A DNA stretch of 64,000 bases from UBA7477 sp045602925 (GTDB taxonomy: Bacteria > Bacillota > Clostridia > Oscillospirales > Ruminococcaceae). The DNA lies in assembly GCA_045602925.1 (NCBI GenBank), contig JAZSCN010000027.1:62001-126000 (forward strand). Reading direction: 5' to 3'. Shown here one piece after another: positions 25,210-34,336 of this stretch (within the stretch, counting starts at the first letter, position 1; each line of letters opens with the position of its first letter). The notes under the pieces were generated by a model, which had not been told where the DNA came from, did no database searches, and saw only the letters and a list, made by a program, of their open reading frames with translations. The position numbers were made by a program, and so were the translations under genes.

Positions 25210-27120
25210 TTAGTTAAGCTCTGAGAGTTCCTTTTGCCATACTGCAAAGCAGGCATCTGAAGGCATACTTAAATCTCCTCTTGGCGACAGACTTACAGAG
25301 CCTGTTTTTGCACCATCTGTGAGGCAGGAGCGCTTAAACTGCTGTGCAAAAAATCTTCTGAAGAAGGTAGTGAGCCACTTTAGAATAGTAGCGTTGTCAT
25401 AATCATTTTTAAACACATAGCAAGCCATACGATATATCTTCTTTGGCGAGTAGGAATATCTTACTGCGTAGTACAGGAAAAAGTCGTGAAGCTTGTACGG
25501 ACCGACGAAATCCTCTGTCTTTTGAGTCATCGTATCGGCGCTTTCGTTAGTTGGCAACAGCTCCGGCGAAACCGGTGTATCGATAATATCGATAAACGCC
25601 TTTTGCAAAGCCTCTGTACCAAACCTGCCTGCGTATTCTCTTACAACTTCTCTTACGAGAGTTTTAGGAACTGTAGCGTTCACGCCATACATTGACATAT
25701 GGTCGCCGTTATAGGTCGCCCATCCAAGAGCCAGCTCTGAAAGGTCGCCTGTTCCTACGACAAAGCCGTTTTCTGCATTAGCGATATCCATAAGCACCTG
25801 GGTACGTTCTCTTGCCTGGGCGTTTTCGAACACTACGTTGTGATTTCCGATGTCGTGAGAAATGTCGGCAAAATGCTGTTTTACAGACTCTGCAATGCTT
25901 ACCTCTCTGAAATCTACGCCAAGCTCTTCGCAGATAATCTGTGCATTAGAGCGTGTTCTCTTTGTAGTGCCAAAGCAAGGCATTGTAATCGCTTTTATAT
26001 CACTTCTGCTCATACCGAGAAGTTCCACAGCCTTCACACAAACCAAAAGTGCAAGTGCAGAATCGAGCCCACCTGAAATGCCGATAACAAGGGATTTTGC
26101 GCTTGTATGCTCTATTCTTTTTTTAAGCCCTCTCGCCTGAATTTCAAAGGTTTCCTCACAGCGTTTTTTGATAAGTGCTGCATCTGTCGGCACAAATGGG
26201 TTCTTAGCGATTTTTCTTGTAAGCTCGGTCTTTTCTATATCGAGGTCAAAGAGTGTCGGGAATATTCCAGCATCCTCGCTGTTGCCGACTGAAAAAAGCT
26301 TGCTCGCTCTTCTTGTCATAACTGCTACGCCAAGGTCAAGCTCGGTAGTGGTAACGCCTGCCTCGAAGCCTTCGTATTCCTCGATTATTCTGCCACTTTC
26401 ACAAATTCGTCTTGTTGCACCATAGACGCTATCGGTTGTGGATTCGCCTTCTGAGCCACTTACATAGACATACGAGCACATAAGCTCTTTTGAAACAACT
26501 ACTGCGTGCTGTCTTACCGTATCGCTTACGCTTACAAGCTGTGGCATTGACGCACAGTTGCAAATAACGGTTGCGCCAAGTGACACAAGCGAGCTTGCAA
26601 CTCCGGACATGACACTTGCGTCACTTCCGACCTCAAAGCCGATTTTGAGTGAGCCGAGCTTTTCGCATTCGAACACAGTCTGCATCATAAGGGATGCTCT
26701 ATCGGAGATTGTTATCGCTTCAAAGCGACCGTTATAACAGCTAAACCAACGTGAGAGTCTATCATCCTGCATTGTTCTTGGGACAAAAGCTATCATCTCG
26801 CCCTTTGAAAGCACCATAACGCCATCGTAAAGCTTTCCCTTGGCTCTCAGAGGCATTCCGACAGCTATCAAAGAATTTAGTTCCTTTGTGCTATCGGCGA
26901 TACGGCAAATTGCCCTTTCGCATTCATCAAGAAGTGTATCTGAAAAGAAAATATCTCCACAGGTTGAGCCCGACAGACAAAGCTGTGGGAATACTATTAT
27001 GCTTGCGCCCTGATTTGAAGCCACTGCAATCTGCTCTAAAATTGCACTCTCGTTGTAGCTGACATCGGCTACCTTGATTTTTGGGCTACAAGCCGAAACC
27101 TTTATAAAACCATCGGTCAT
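25210..27120 (-). CDS. nadE: Glutamine-dependent NAD+ synthetase
   Basis: A 636-residue two-domain enzyme making NAD+ from deamido-NAD+, ATP and glutamine. The N-terminal nitrilase-type glutaminase (about 1-290) has the catalytic Cys in VICNCASMPQ. The C-terminal synthetase carries the PP-loop GISGGLDSALALLV and GTGDLSELALGWATYNGDHMS. Length fits the fused glutamine-using form. The gene is a single unit; its convergent neighbour is the EF-G-like gene. Confidence 0.93.
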   Translation of the reverse strand: MTDGFIKVSACSPKIKVADVSYNESAILEQIAVASNQGASIIVFPQLCLSGSTCGDIFFSDTLLDECERAICRIADSTKELNSLIAVGMPLRAKGKLYDGVMVLSKGEMIAFVPRTMQDDRLSRWFSCYNGRFEAITISDRASLMMQTVFECEKLGSLKIGFEVGSDASVMSGVASSLVSLGATVICNCASMPQLVSVSDTVRQHAVVVSKELMCSYVYVSGSEGESTTDSVYGATRRICESGRIIEEYEGFEAGVTTTELDLGVAVMTRRASKLFSVGNSEDAGIFPTLFDLDIEKTELTRKIAKNPFVPTDAALIKKRCEETFEIQARGLKKRIEHTSAKSLVIGISGGLDSALALLVCVKAVELLGMSRSDIKAITMPCFGTTKRTRSNAQIICEELGVDFREVSIAESVKQHFADISHDIGNHNVVFENAQARERTQVLMDIANAENGFVVGTGDLSELALGWATYNGDHMSMYGVNATVPKTLVREVVREYAGRFGTEALQKAFIDIIDTPVSPELLPTNESADTMTQKTEDFVGPYKLHDFFLYYAVRYSYSPKKIYRMACYVFKNDYDNATILKWLTTFFRRFFAQQFKRSCLTDGAKTGSVSLSPRGDLSMPSDACFAVWQKELSELN

Positions 27121-27247
27121 TTCTAAAACCTCTTTTCATATAAAATCGTGTTCAACATAAGTATACTCCTTTTTTTGTAAAATTGCAAGAATTATCGCTC
27201 TTTTTTGCCCTATGCACAATACTTTTCACAAATTGATAAAAATAGAC

Positions 27248-27276
27248 TTGATTTTACAAAGTCAAAATGTTATAAT
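27248..27276 (+). promoter_or_regulatory. Promoter of the 27308-28422 gene pair
   Basis: TTGATT (27248-27253), a 17-base spacer and perfect TATAAT (27271-27276), about 30 bases before the ATG. Confidence 0.7.
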
Positions 27277-27307
27277 TATTAAGCAAAGAAACAGAGGAGA
27301 CAATGCT

Positions 27308-27856
27308 ATGGCGATATATCTTTATCACTATTATGACAAAACTATCGGCCCTTTCAAGAACCTCTCTGACCTCACCGACGAGGAGGCCAACAAGATTCTT
27401 CTTGATATGAGAGATTCAAGGCCTTATTCACAGCCTGCACAGCGTGATGTTCTTTATATGAAAAGACGCAGGCAGTACGAAAAGCTCGCTTACGACAAGT
27501 TTGTAGCAATGGGTGGAAAGCCCGAGCGAACTTCTCCGCACTATATGGTTGTAGAGTACTGCAAGTGGATGAGCGAATGGTACCAGAACAGCGGATTTGT
27601 TATGCTTCCTATCGAGAAGTTTGACAAGTCGACAATCTCTTTCACATATGGAGATATGTCGCAGAACTTCGGCCCACTCACTGATGAAAACAATCGCCCA
27701 TACAGAGGCAAGCTTTTCAACTACGAGCAGATTTTAAAGGTCATTGAGGAATACGGGCTACCACAAGAATGGAATCCTGACGGAGAACTGGGGCCTGAAC
27801 GATACATTGAAGTTCAAGTCTGGAGCGACAAGGTGCTCTCAGATTTTATAAAATAA
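27308..27856 (+). CDS. Conserved-looking hypothetical protein
   Basis: A 182-residue soluble protein starting MAIYLYHYYDKTIGPFKNL at ATG 27308 (AGAGGAG upstream; the longer frame would start before the promoter). It has no signal peptide or membrane segment. It has a basic, Arg/Tyr-rich middle (VLYMKRRRQYEKLAYDKFVAM) and an aromatic-rich second half (VEYCKWMSEWYQNSGF), and ends in a charged tail. I do not recognise the family. It is followed after 32 bases by the zinc-ribbon-like gene, so the two form an operon. Confidence 0.7.
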   Translation: MAIYLYHYYDKTIGPFKNLSDLTDEEANKILLDMRDSRPYSQPAQRDVLYMKRRRQYEKLAYDKFVAMGGKPERTSPHYMVVEYCKWMSEWYQNSGFVMLPIEKFDKSTISFTYGDMSQNFGPLTDENNRPYRGKLFNYEQILKVIEEYGLPQEWNPDGELGPERYIEVQVWSDKVLSDFIK

Positions 27857-27888
27857 TTAAGAAGTATTTATATTGGAGGTAAAACTTT

Positions 27889-28422
27889 ATGGCAACAATC
27901 GTATACGGCTGGGGAAATGTTATAAAATACAAAAAGCTCATGGGCTACGAATGGTGTAGCACCTGCTGCAGCTTCAAGCCTAGATACATTTCCAAGCTTG
28001 TTTTCAGAGTTCATGTCAGCTACATACCACTTTTTATGAAAACTAAAGGCTATTTTATGGTTTGCAAGAATTGTGAAAACGGTAAGGAAATCACCAAGGA
28101 ACAATTCAAGCAGCTTAAAGAAGCATTCAAGCCTTTGAGCAATTCGCAGGCCAAGAAGTGCTTTAAGGATATCGTAGCTCTCTGCGACCCAATCCACGAG
28201 CTTTCTGACGGGGCTATCGACTATGTGCTTCAGACTATTTCGCAGACTTATCCTGTTCTGGCTAACGACACAATTGCAAGCTTCTACCGTAAGCTTGTTA
28301 CTGACGTTATCGGTGAAAGACTTGAGCGTCAGCGTGCATTTGCTCAGCAGCAGGCAGCATATCTTCAGCAGCAGGCAGCAATGCAGGCAGCGACACAGAT
28401 TCCACAGCAGCCTCAGTTTTAA
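27889..28422 (+). CDS. Hypothetical zinc-ribbon-like protein
   Basis: A 177-residue protein with a GGAGGT ribosome binding site. The N-terminal third has two Cys pairs, CSTCC and CKNC, separated by about 50 residues, which is compatible with a zinc ribbon. IPLFMKTKGYFMVCKNC is typical of zinc-ribbon domain hypotheticals. A helical middle follows, then a Gln/Ala-rich tail (QQQAAYLQQQAAMQAAT). It is second in an operon with the gene at 27308. Function unknown. Confidence 0.7.
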   Translation: MATIVYGWGNVIKYKKLMGYEWCSTCCSFKPRYISKLVFRVHVSYIPLFMKTKGYFMVCKNCENGKEITKEQFKQLKEAFKPLSNSQAKKCFKDIVALCDPIHELSDGAIDYVLQTISQTYPVLANDTIASFYRKLVTDVIGERLERQRAFAQQQAAYLQQQAAMQAATQIPQQPQF

Positions 28423-28446
28423 TAAGACAAAATTTAATAAAAATAC

Positions 28447-28485
28447 AAAGGCTTGGAAAGCACATTCGCTCTCCAAGCCTTTTAT
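28447..28485. terminator. Bidirectional terminator between convergent genes
   Basis: An 11-base stem, AAAGGCTTGGA (28447-28457) with TCCAAGCCTTT (28472-28482), followed by T on the plus side and preceded by A on the left. Confidence 0.8.
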
Positions 28486-28509
28486 TATCTAAAGAGGATT
28501 ATATAAAGC

Positions 28510-29673
28510 TTAGTCAAATACTACAGGTTCAACTGTATAGCCTGCATCCTCGAGGCCCTTTATGATGCCTGTCTCGCCGTGATAGTGGGCAGCACCGACA
28601 ACATAGAATACCTTGTCGCCGTTTTCGAGCATCTCGATAGCCTTTTCTATCATACCTGCGTTTCTTTCGTCCATAAGCTGATAGTTATACTCTTCTATTA
28701 TCTGAAGAAGCTCCTTAGAGATTTCCTCTTCCTCTGCGCCTTCTTCGGGCTCTACTTCCTCCTCTGCCATAAGGGCATCGAGGTCGCCGAGCTTCCAAGC
28801 GTCATACATATCCTTTAAAAGTTCTACCTGGTCTTCGTAGTAGTACACGCTTGATTCAAGCATATAGATGTTGAATTCTTCCGGCTGGCCGTAGAGGATG
28901 TCCTCCTGAAGCTGTGGAGTTTCGAGCTCAATGATTGGCTTATTCTCCTTATGTGCCTTCTTGAGAAGCTGGTTGTCTATACCGTACTCAGAATCAAGAC
29001 CTGCATCCTGCATCATTGCCAGCTCAATAAATGATGACCACATAAGCGGATTATACACATCATAAAGATTGCTGTAGAGGCCTTTTTCCTCAAGGATAGC
29101 CTTTGCACTCTCGTAGAGCTCTGCATCAATATGGTCTACGATTGTTGTGCCGTCTGTATACATCATCTTAGCGACTGTATTCATCTGAGCTTGCATATCG
29201 GACGAATATGTGATTATATCAATTTCTACAGCGAGGCTGTCAGAGCTGTCAAAAGCTTCAAGAATTTCGTCAGGGAATGGGTAGCACTCCTTGCTAAGCG
29301 CATGCATAGAGCCGAGGAAGTATATCACTGCACCGTTATCGGATGTAACCTTCCACATTGGTGGAGTAATAGCTGACTCCTCTGCTACAGGTGGTCCGAA
29401 TGAGCCTGAACTACTATCCGGCTCAGAGCTATCCGGCTCGGAGCTGTCCGGCTCGGAGCTGTCTACTACAGAACTATCAGGCTGTGAGCTATCTACTACG
29501 GAACTATCAGGCTCAGAGCTATCTACAACAGAGCTATCTGCTACAGAACTATCTACTACAGAACTGTCTGCGACAGAGCTGTCTTTCTTCGAGGAAGAGC
29601 TATCCTCTGCACAAGCTACGAGCGAAAGGCTCATAGTAACAGTGACGATAATTGCTAAAAACTTTTTGAACAT
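28510..29673 (-). CDS. TraB/GumN family lipoprotein with Ser-Asp linker
   Basis: A 387-residue protein with signal peptide and lipobox (LVAC at about 18-21). A long linker follows, made of repeats such as DSSVV and DSSEP (about 27-95). The TraB/GumN domain comes after it, with the opening block VIYFLGSMHALSKE and the closing motif VVGAAHYHGETGI, both carrying His residues thought to bind metal. Distant relatives (TIKI) are metalloproteases; bacterial function is unclear. The acidic Ser/Asp linker is the counterpart of the poly-Thr linkers in other lipoproteins of this window. Confidence 0.85.
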   Translation of the reverse strand: MFKKFLAIIVTVTMSLSLVACAEDSSSSKKDSSVADSSVVDSSVADSSVVDSSEPDSSVVDSSQPDSSVVDSSEPDSSEPDSSEPDSSSGSFGPPVAEESAITPPMWKVTSDNGAVIYFLGSMHALSKECYPFPDEILEAFDSSDSLAVEIDIITYSSDMQAQMNTVAKMMYTDGTTIVDHIDAELYESAKAILEEKGLYSNLYDVYNPLMWSSFIELAMMQDAGLDSEYGIDNQLLKKAHKENKPIIELETPQLQEDILYGQPEEFNIYMLESSVYYYEDQVELLKDMYDAWKLGDLDALMAEEEVEPEEGAEEEEISKELLQIIEEYNYQLMDERNAGMIEKAIEMLENGDKVFYVVGAAHYHGETGIIKGLEDAGYTVEPVVFD

Positions 29674-29685
29674 TAAAATTCTCCT

Positions 29686-31020
29686 TTACTTAGAAAACAG
29701 AGACTTTTTCTTCTGATACTTGTTTCTCTTTTCACCAAAGCTGAAAGTGATTGTAAAGAGCTTATCTGACATAAAGAGCTTTACTGCTACTGTCATACAG
29801 ATTACAAGAAGTATAACCTGGTAGATAAGTCCGCCCAGATAGAGTGAGGTGTTACCGAAGATAATATTCTCCTGTGCCATAAATGTATGTGTATATGGAA
29901 TAGCGTACATAAGCCACTTTGCGCCGCCCATATCCTTAATGCTTACGAACATAGAAATCATATATGGAACCATTGCCATACCCATAATAGGGAGAAGGAG
30001 TGTCTGTGAGGACTTTGCATCCTTAGCAAGTGCACCGAGGATAAGTGAGATTGCGAGTGTGATAAGAAGTGACATAAACATCTGTGCACCGAGGAGGATG
30101 TATCCGCTTGTTGTCATATTAAGTCCGAGCTGCTGAACAACTGCTTCGTCAATTTCTCCGGACAATGCGCCTGACATACCACCCATCATCTGGTCAAAGC
30201 CTACCATAAATGCTACTGCAAAGAGTGCTGAAACGATTGTTGCAGCTACCATCTTTGACATAAGTACTGAGAGTCTTGATACAGGGGCTGTAAGAAGTGT
30301 TTCAAGAGTTTTGTCAATCTTTTCTGTTGAAACCGCATTCATAATCATCTGTGAAGAATAGATTATAAGCACGAATATTACGATAGGAACAATCATTCCT
30401 GTCATCATGCTGTAGGATGAAAGAACCATAGCAGATACCTCAGCCTGTTCTGTTCCTACAACTGTTGTTTCTACAAGGTTTACAGGAGATTCGATAAGCT
30501 CGATTTCTGCAAGACTCATATTCTTGTTTGCGTATACAACCGATTTTACGGCAGTCTCGATAGCAGAAAGTGCCATCTGTGAGCCTGCGTCAACGTTGCT
30601 CATAGCTGAAAGAGATGTCATCTTTGACACATACTCTACATCTACAGGAGAAATCTTTCCTTCCTCATTGAGTGTGCCCTTGAGGACATTCTCGATGCTT
30701 TCACTGAAGTTTTCAGGGATAATTACTACAGAGCCGATTTCAAGTTCATCAAGCTGTGGAGCATAGTCGCCCTTTGTCATTTCTACCTCAGTTACGTCAT
30801 AGCCGGCAGTCTTGAGGGATTCGATAACAGCTTTTGAGAAGTCGCCGTCATCCATATTACAGATGTTGATTTCGCCCTCTGAGCTTATTGCCTCTTCAAC
30901 TGCGTTATCCATAATTCCGCCGAGTGCGATAAGAAGCACCATTGAACCTACGAGTGTAAGGATTGTAGTGAAATTTAGGAGCTCTCTGAGTTCCTTCTTA
31001 AGTAAGGTCAGAAATTTCAT
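29686..31020 (-). CDS. ABC-2 type permease, NatB-like
   Basis: A 444-residue membrane protein with an N-terminal span at about 18-35, a large extracytoplasmic loop, and five or so further spans from about 205. MKFLTLLKKELRELLNF at the N-terminus and the ABC-2 layout match NatB/YhaP-type exporter permeases. Its start overlaps the end of the ATPase gene by 23 bases, so the two form one export system. The substrate is unknown; Na+ or antimicrobial export are possibilities for this family. Confidence 0.85.
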   Translation of the reverse strand: MKFLTLLKKELRELLNFTTILTLVGSMVLLIALGGIMDNAVEEAISSEGEINICNMDDGDFSKAVIESLKTAGYDVTEVEMTKGDYAPQLDELEIGSVVIIPENFSESIENVLKGTLNEEGKISPVDVEYVSKMTSLSAMSNVDAGSQMALSAIETAVKSVVYANKNMSLAEIELIESPVNLVETTVVGTEQAEVSAMVLSSYSMMTGMIVPIVIFVLIIYSSQMIMNAVSTEKIDKTLETLLTAPVSRLSVLMSKMVAATIVSALFAVAFMVGFDQMMGGMSGALSGEIDEAVVQQLGLNMTTSGYILLGAQMFMSLLITLAISLILGALAKDAKSSQTLLLPIMGMAMVPYMISMFVSIKDMGGAKWLMYAIPYTHTFMAQENIIFGNTSLYLGGLIYQVILLVICMTVAVKLFMSDKLFTITFSFGEKRNKYQKKKSLFSK

Positions 31021-31750
31021 TTTCCTTCACCACCCTTTCAAATACTTCTTCAAGATTGCCTACGTTGTGCTTTATCTTAAGCTCATTAGGCTTACCGAGC
31101 TCAAGAAGATGTCCCTTTGCGATAATGCCAACCCTGTCGCTGACAAATTCGATTTCGAGCATATTGTGTGAGCTAAGCAAAAAGCTCATGCCGTACTTTG
31201 CAGCAAGCTCCTTAATCATTCTTCTGATTTCGAGAGCGTTGATGATATCAAGTCCACTTGTAGGCTCGTCGAGTATAGCGAGCTTTGGTCTAGACATTAC
31301 GGCTCTGGAAAGGAGAAGCTTTCTAATCATACCTCTTGAATAGCTACCAATCTTATCCTTGAGTCTGTCACCGAGCTTGCACATCTCGACTGCGTTTTGC
31401 ACGTATTCCTTAGCTGTCTTCTTGTCAGGAGCGAAGATACCAGCCATAAATTCGAGGTACTGCATACCTGTCATTGTCTTATACGCACCGGCCTCGTCAG
31501 GAAGATAAGTAATACTTTCTCTTACTCCCTTAGGGTCACTATTAATACTGTGACCTGCTACGATTGCATCGCCCTCAGTAGACTTCAAAAGTGTTGAAAT
31601 CATTCTGATTGTTGTTGTTTTTCCTGCACCATTTGGGCCAATGAGAGCAAATATTTCGCCCTCTTCAATATCAAAGCTTACGTTTTGTGAGGCGTATATG
31701 CCTTTTTTATACTGCTTTGACAGTCCTTTTACTTCAAGAACCTTTGCCAT
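30998..31750 (-). CDS. ABC transporter ATP-binding protein, NatA-like
   Basis: A 250-residue ATPase with Walker A GPNGAGKTT, Walker B LAILDEPTSGLD and a divergent signature YSRGMIRKLLL in place of LSGGQ. That variation is common in NatA-like subunits. It powers the permease encoded immediately downstream. It is preceded by a leader of about 200 bases and a promoter overlapped by a palindrome. No regulator gene is adjacent. Confidence 0.9.
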   Translation of the reverse strand: MAKVLEVKGLSKQYKKGIYASQNVSFDIEEGEIFALIGPNGAGKTTTIRMISTLLKSTEGDAIVAGHSINSDPKGVRESITYLPDEAGAYKTMTGMQYLEFMAGIFAPDKKTAKEYVQNAVEMCKLGDRLKDKIGSYSRGMIRKLLLSRAVMSRPKLAILDEPTSGLDIINALEIRRMIKELAAKYGMSFLLSSHNMLEIEFVSDRVGIIAKGHLLELGKPNELKIKHNVGNLEEVFERVVKENEISDLT

Positions 31751-31942
31751 TGTTTTTCCCCCTCATAAAAATATGATATGTAGTTATATTAACACATCGC
31801 ATAGATTTTTTCAATCATTTTTTGTCGTTTCGGGTGTAATTCAGCGATTACATCAAATTATCTCTCCCTGCAGACAAACTATTATGCAGAGTGTCAATGC
31901 CATTTACGCATATACAGCTTTTGTTGTTTTACTGTGTATATG

Positions 31943-31981
31943 CTGTATATACAGTATACCACCTATATACACACTTGTCAA
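31943..31981 (-). promoter_or_regulatory. Promoter with overlapping palindromic operator before the NatAB-like genes
   Basis: Minus strand TTGACA (31976-31981), a 17-base spacer and TATACT (31953-31958). The perfect 12-base palindrome CTGTATATACAG (31943-31954) overlaps the -10 box and is flanked by a weaker TGTATA repeat at about 31933-31940. Such sequences resemble operators of GntR-family (YtrA-type) repressors, which often control ABC exporters. The 200-base leader (31751-31942) shows no clear ORF. Confidence 0.6.
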
Positions 31982-32046
31982 CCCCTATTTTAAATTTTTT
32001 TAAAAAAATTGTCGAGGTGAGCTTCCCCACCCCGACATTTCCATTA

Positions 32047-33195
32047 TTATAAGCTCTTTTGCTGTCTTCTTGAACGGATTACAACAAGTATTCCTGCCAA
32101 GAGTGCCACTACAAAGAGCAGCTCTACGCCCATACATATTGCGATTTCATTTGCGTCATAAATCTGCTCATAGCTTGATGTAGCGATTTCGAGTGCACGG
32201 TTATACCAGAATGCAGGGAAGAATCTTCCGACCATAAGAACCGATTCATCCATCATAAAGGAAGGAACGAACACTCCGCAGAGGAACCCCATACCGAGGC
32301 CGATTACGTTAGAGCACATATCTACAGCGGAGCGGTTCTTGACGAGCAGGGCGATAATAACCGAGATTTCGACCGAGATTATCATATACACAAAGCTGTT
32401 GATGATAATGAGTGCACCTGTCTTGCTGAATACTGTCTGAGGGTCAAACACCATAGATGTTGCCACGATAAACAGCCAGATACCGAAAGCTATTGTTGAA
32501 CATGCAAGGATAACCTGCATAACGTACTTTGTATCTGAAACTGTACTGCAGTAGGTTCTTGCGAGAACCTCCTTCTTGAACATTGTCATAAGGACAGCGG
32601 AGAGTGCGGATATCATTATTACTATAAGCACAAATCCTAAGAATCTGTAATACTCGAAAGCGTCAGGACTTTCCTCGTTGCCGTCGAGGCTGTTGACATC
32701 GGCAGCGGCTGTTACGCTATCTGCGGTCTTGGCAACTGCCTCATCTACATCAAAGCCGCCTGCTACATAGCAGTTTACGTTTGAAACAAATGAGCGAAGC
32801 TGTGAATCGAAGAACGCTGTTGTGTAGCTTACCGGCGAAGTGGATACTGTAAAGAGTCCGTCGGTTTCGCCGTTTGCGAGCTTTTCGGAAAAGCCCTTGT
32901 CGATAGTGATAGCGTAGTCATATTCACCGTAATAGAGGCTTGCGAGCAATTTGTCTTCGTCCTCAAAGTCGGCATCTGCAACGTCGTGGTTTTCGCCTAT
33001 CCACTCAACGAGTGTCTGGGAAGCGGTTGTGTTGTCAAGGTCTCTGATTGCGATTGTGAGCTTTGTTGTAGTGAACGCATCTGTATGGTTGAACTTTGTC
33101 ATAAGAATAACCATTGTAAAGAAGATTCCGAAGTACATACAAACTGCACCGAGATTCTTCTTAAGTATCTTGAATGCCAGATTAAAGGCTTGCAT
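32047..33195 (-). CDS. ABC-2 type permease subunit (third gene of exporter)
   Basis: A 382-residue membrane protein. It has one N-terminal span (about 17-34), an extracytoplasmic domain of about 150 residues with an acidic TAIRDLDNT...DADFEDED region, and about five more spans. It matches the ABC-2 membrane family (YhgE/Pip-like ends). Its start overlaps the preceding permease gene by 14 bases. With 33182 and 34337 it forms a complete exporter with two different permeases and one ATPase. Confidence 0.82.
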   Translation of the reverse strand: MQAFNLAFKILKKNLGAVCMYFGIFFTMVILMTKFNHTDAFTTTKLTIAIRDLDNTTASQTLVEWIGENHDVADADFEDEDKLLASLYYGEYDYAITIDKGFSEKLANGETDGLFTVSTSPVSYTTAFFDSQLRSFVSNVNCYVAGGFDVDEAVAKTADSVTAAADVNSLDGNEESPDAFEYYRFLGFVLIVIMISALSAVLMTMFKKEVLARTYCSTVSDTKYVMQVILACSTIAFGIWLFIVATSMVFDPQTVFSKTGALIIINSFVYMIISVEISVIIALLVKNRSAVDMCSNVIGLGMGFLCGVFVPSFMMDESVLMVGRFFPAFWYNRALEIATSSYEQIYDANEIAICMGVELLFVVALLAGILVVIRSRRQQKSL

Positions 33196-34321
33196 ACTTC
33201 TTCCTCCTTGTCATAATGATTCCTGCAACTGTGCAGATAACAGTAATTACTGCCATACCGATGATGCTTCTTAAATATCTGTCGTAATGCGGGTAAACGG
33301 TCAGTGAGAAAAATGCGTCTGTGAGAATCGCTGCAGGGTTTACTCTGTTTATAAACGGCACGTTTGCTTCGACAATCTGTCTCATGCCGTGTGACATAAG
33401 TCCGCTTAAGAAACCGCCCAGAAGTGTGATAGTAAGAAGGATTGCTCCCTTTGCCTTTTCGCCCATTGAACCGACAGAGCCCACCGCATAGCCGAGTGAA
33501 ACGCTCATAATGCTTCCGAAAAGTGCAGTTAAGATGTACATTCCGAGTCTGTCGCCAAGCTCAACGCCGAGTACATATTTTACATAGAGTATTGTAATTG
33601 CCGAGCAGGCAAACACGATAGTTACGGCTGCTAAGATATCTGCAATAGCAGACACCGACTTTTTCGCAGGTGACACGCACTTTCTTGCTGCGATTGCAGA
33701 GAGGTTGCCCTGGGAATTGATTGCGATAGCCATACCGAAGGTTGACCCGAACATGATACCCATTGCGATGAGGTTGTAGAAATAGTCTGTGTACGGATTC
33801 ATCGGTGCGTCTGTGAGCTTATGCTCCTCTAGTACGTTGTCGATGTTTACGTTCATAGCCTCGATTGCCTGAGGGAGCTTTTCGGGATTTGTCTTTGCGA
33901 TTTCCTCAAAGAGTGCAGACTTTGTGTTGTACTCATTTACAATTGAGCCTACAATGCTGACGCTTATATTTTCCGAGGTTGAGTTGATTGAAAGAGTGAT
34001 GCTTTCATCGACTGTGATTATTGCCTCGACGTCGCCGTTTTCAAGCAGCTTCTCTGCCTTTTCCTTGTCGGTGTTATTCAAGGCGAGCATTTTATCCTCA
34101 CCCTGTGAAAGCTCCGAGAGAAGCTGTGTGAAGCCGTCGTCCTGCACGTTTTCAACTACAGCTACAGGGATTGCCTCGAAAACCTCGTCCTTCTCGTAGA
34201 CATTTCCGAATGCGGCATAGAAAAGTGTACCTAAGATTATTGTGAAGCCGAGTGCCCAGAAGACAAGCTCTTTATTTCTTATCGTCTGGAGAAGGCCGTA
34301 TTTATACTTGTGAAAAAACAT
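33182..34321 (-). CDS. ABC-2 type permease subunit (second gene of exporter)
   Basis: A 379-residue membrane protein of the same ABC-2 layout as its neighbour: an N-terminal span at about 20-40, a large extracytoplasmic loop, then a cluster of spans from about 185. The N-terminus FHKYKYGLLQTIRNKELVFW is typical. It starts 15 bases after the ATPase gene. Heterodimeric permeases of this kind often export lipids, peptides or antibiotics; no substrate can be assigned here. Confidence 0.82.
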   Translation of the reverse strand: MFFHKYKYGLLQTIRNKELVFWALGFTIILGTLFYAAFGNVYEKDEVFEAIPVAVVENVQDDGFTQLLSELSQGEDKMLALNNTDKEKAEKLLENGDVEAIITVDESITLSINSTSENISVSIVGSIVNEYNTKSALFEEIAKTNPEKLPQAIEAMNVNIDNVLEEHKLTDAPMNPYTDYFYNLIAMGIMFGSTFGMAIAINSQGNLSAIAARKCVSPAKKSVSAIADILAAVTIVFACSAITILYVKYVLGVELGDRLGMYILTALFGSIMSVSLGYAVGSVGSMGEKAKGAILLTITLLGGFLSGLMSHGMRQIVEANVPFINRVNPAAILTDAFFSLTVYPHYDRYLRSIIGMAVITVICTVAGIIMTRRKKYASL

Positions 34322-34336
34322 ATCCTTTTTCCTCCG

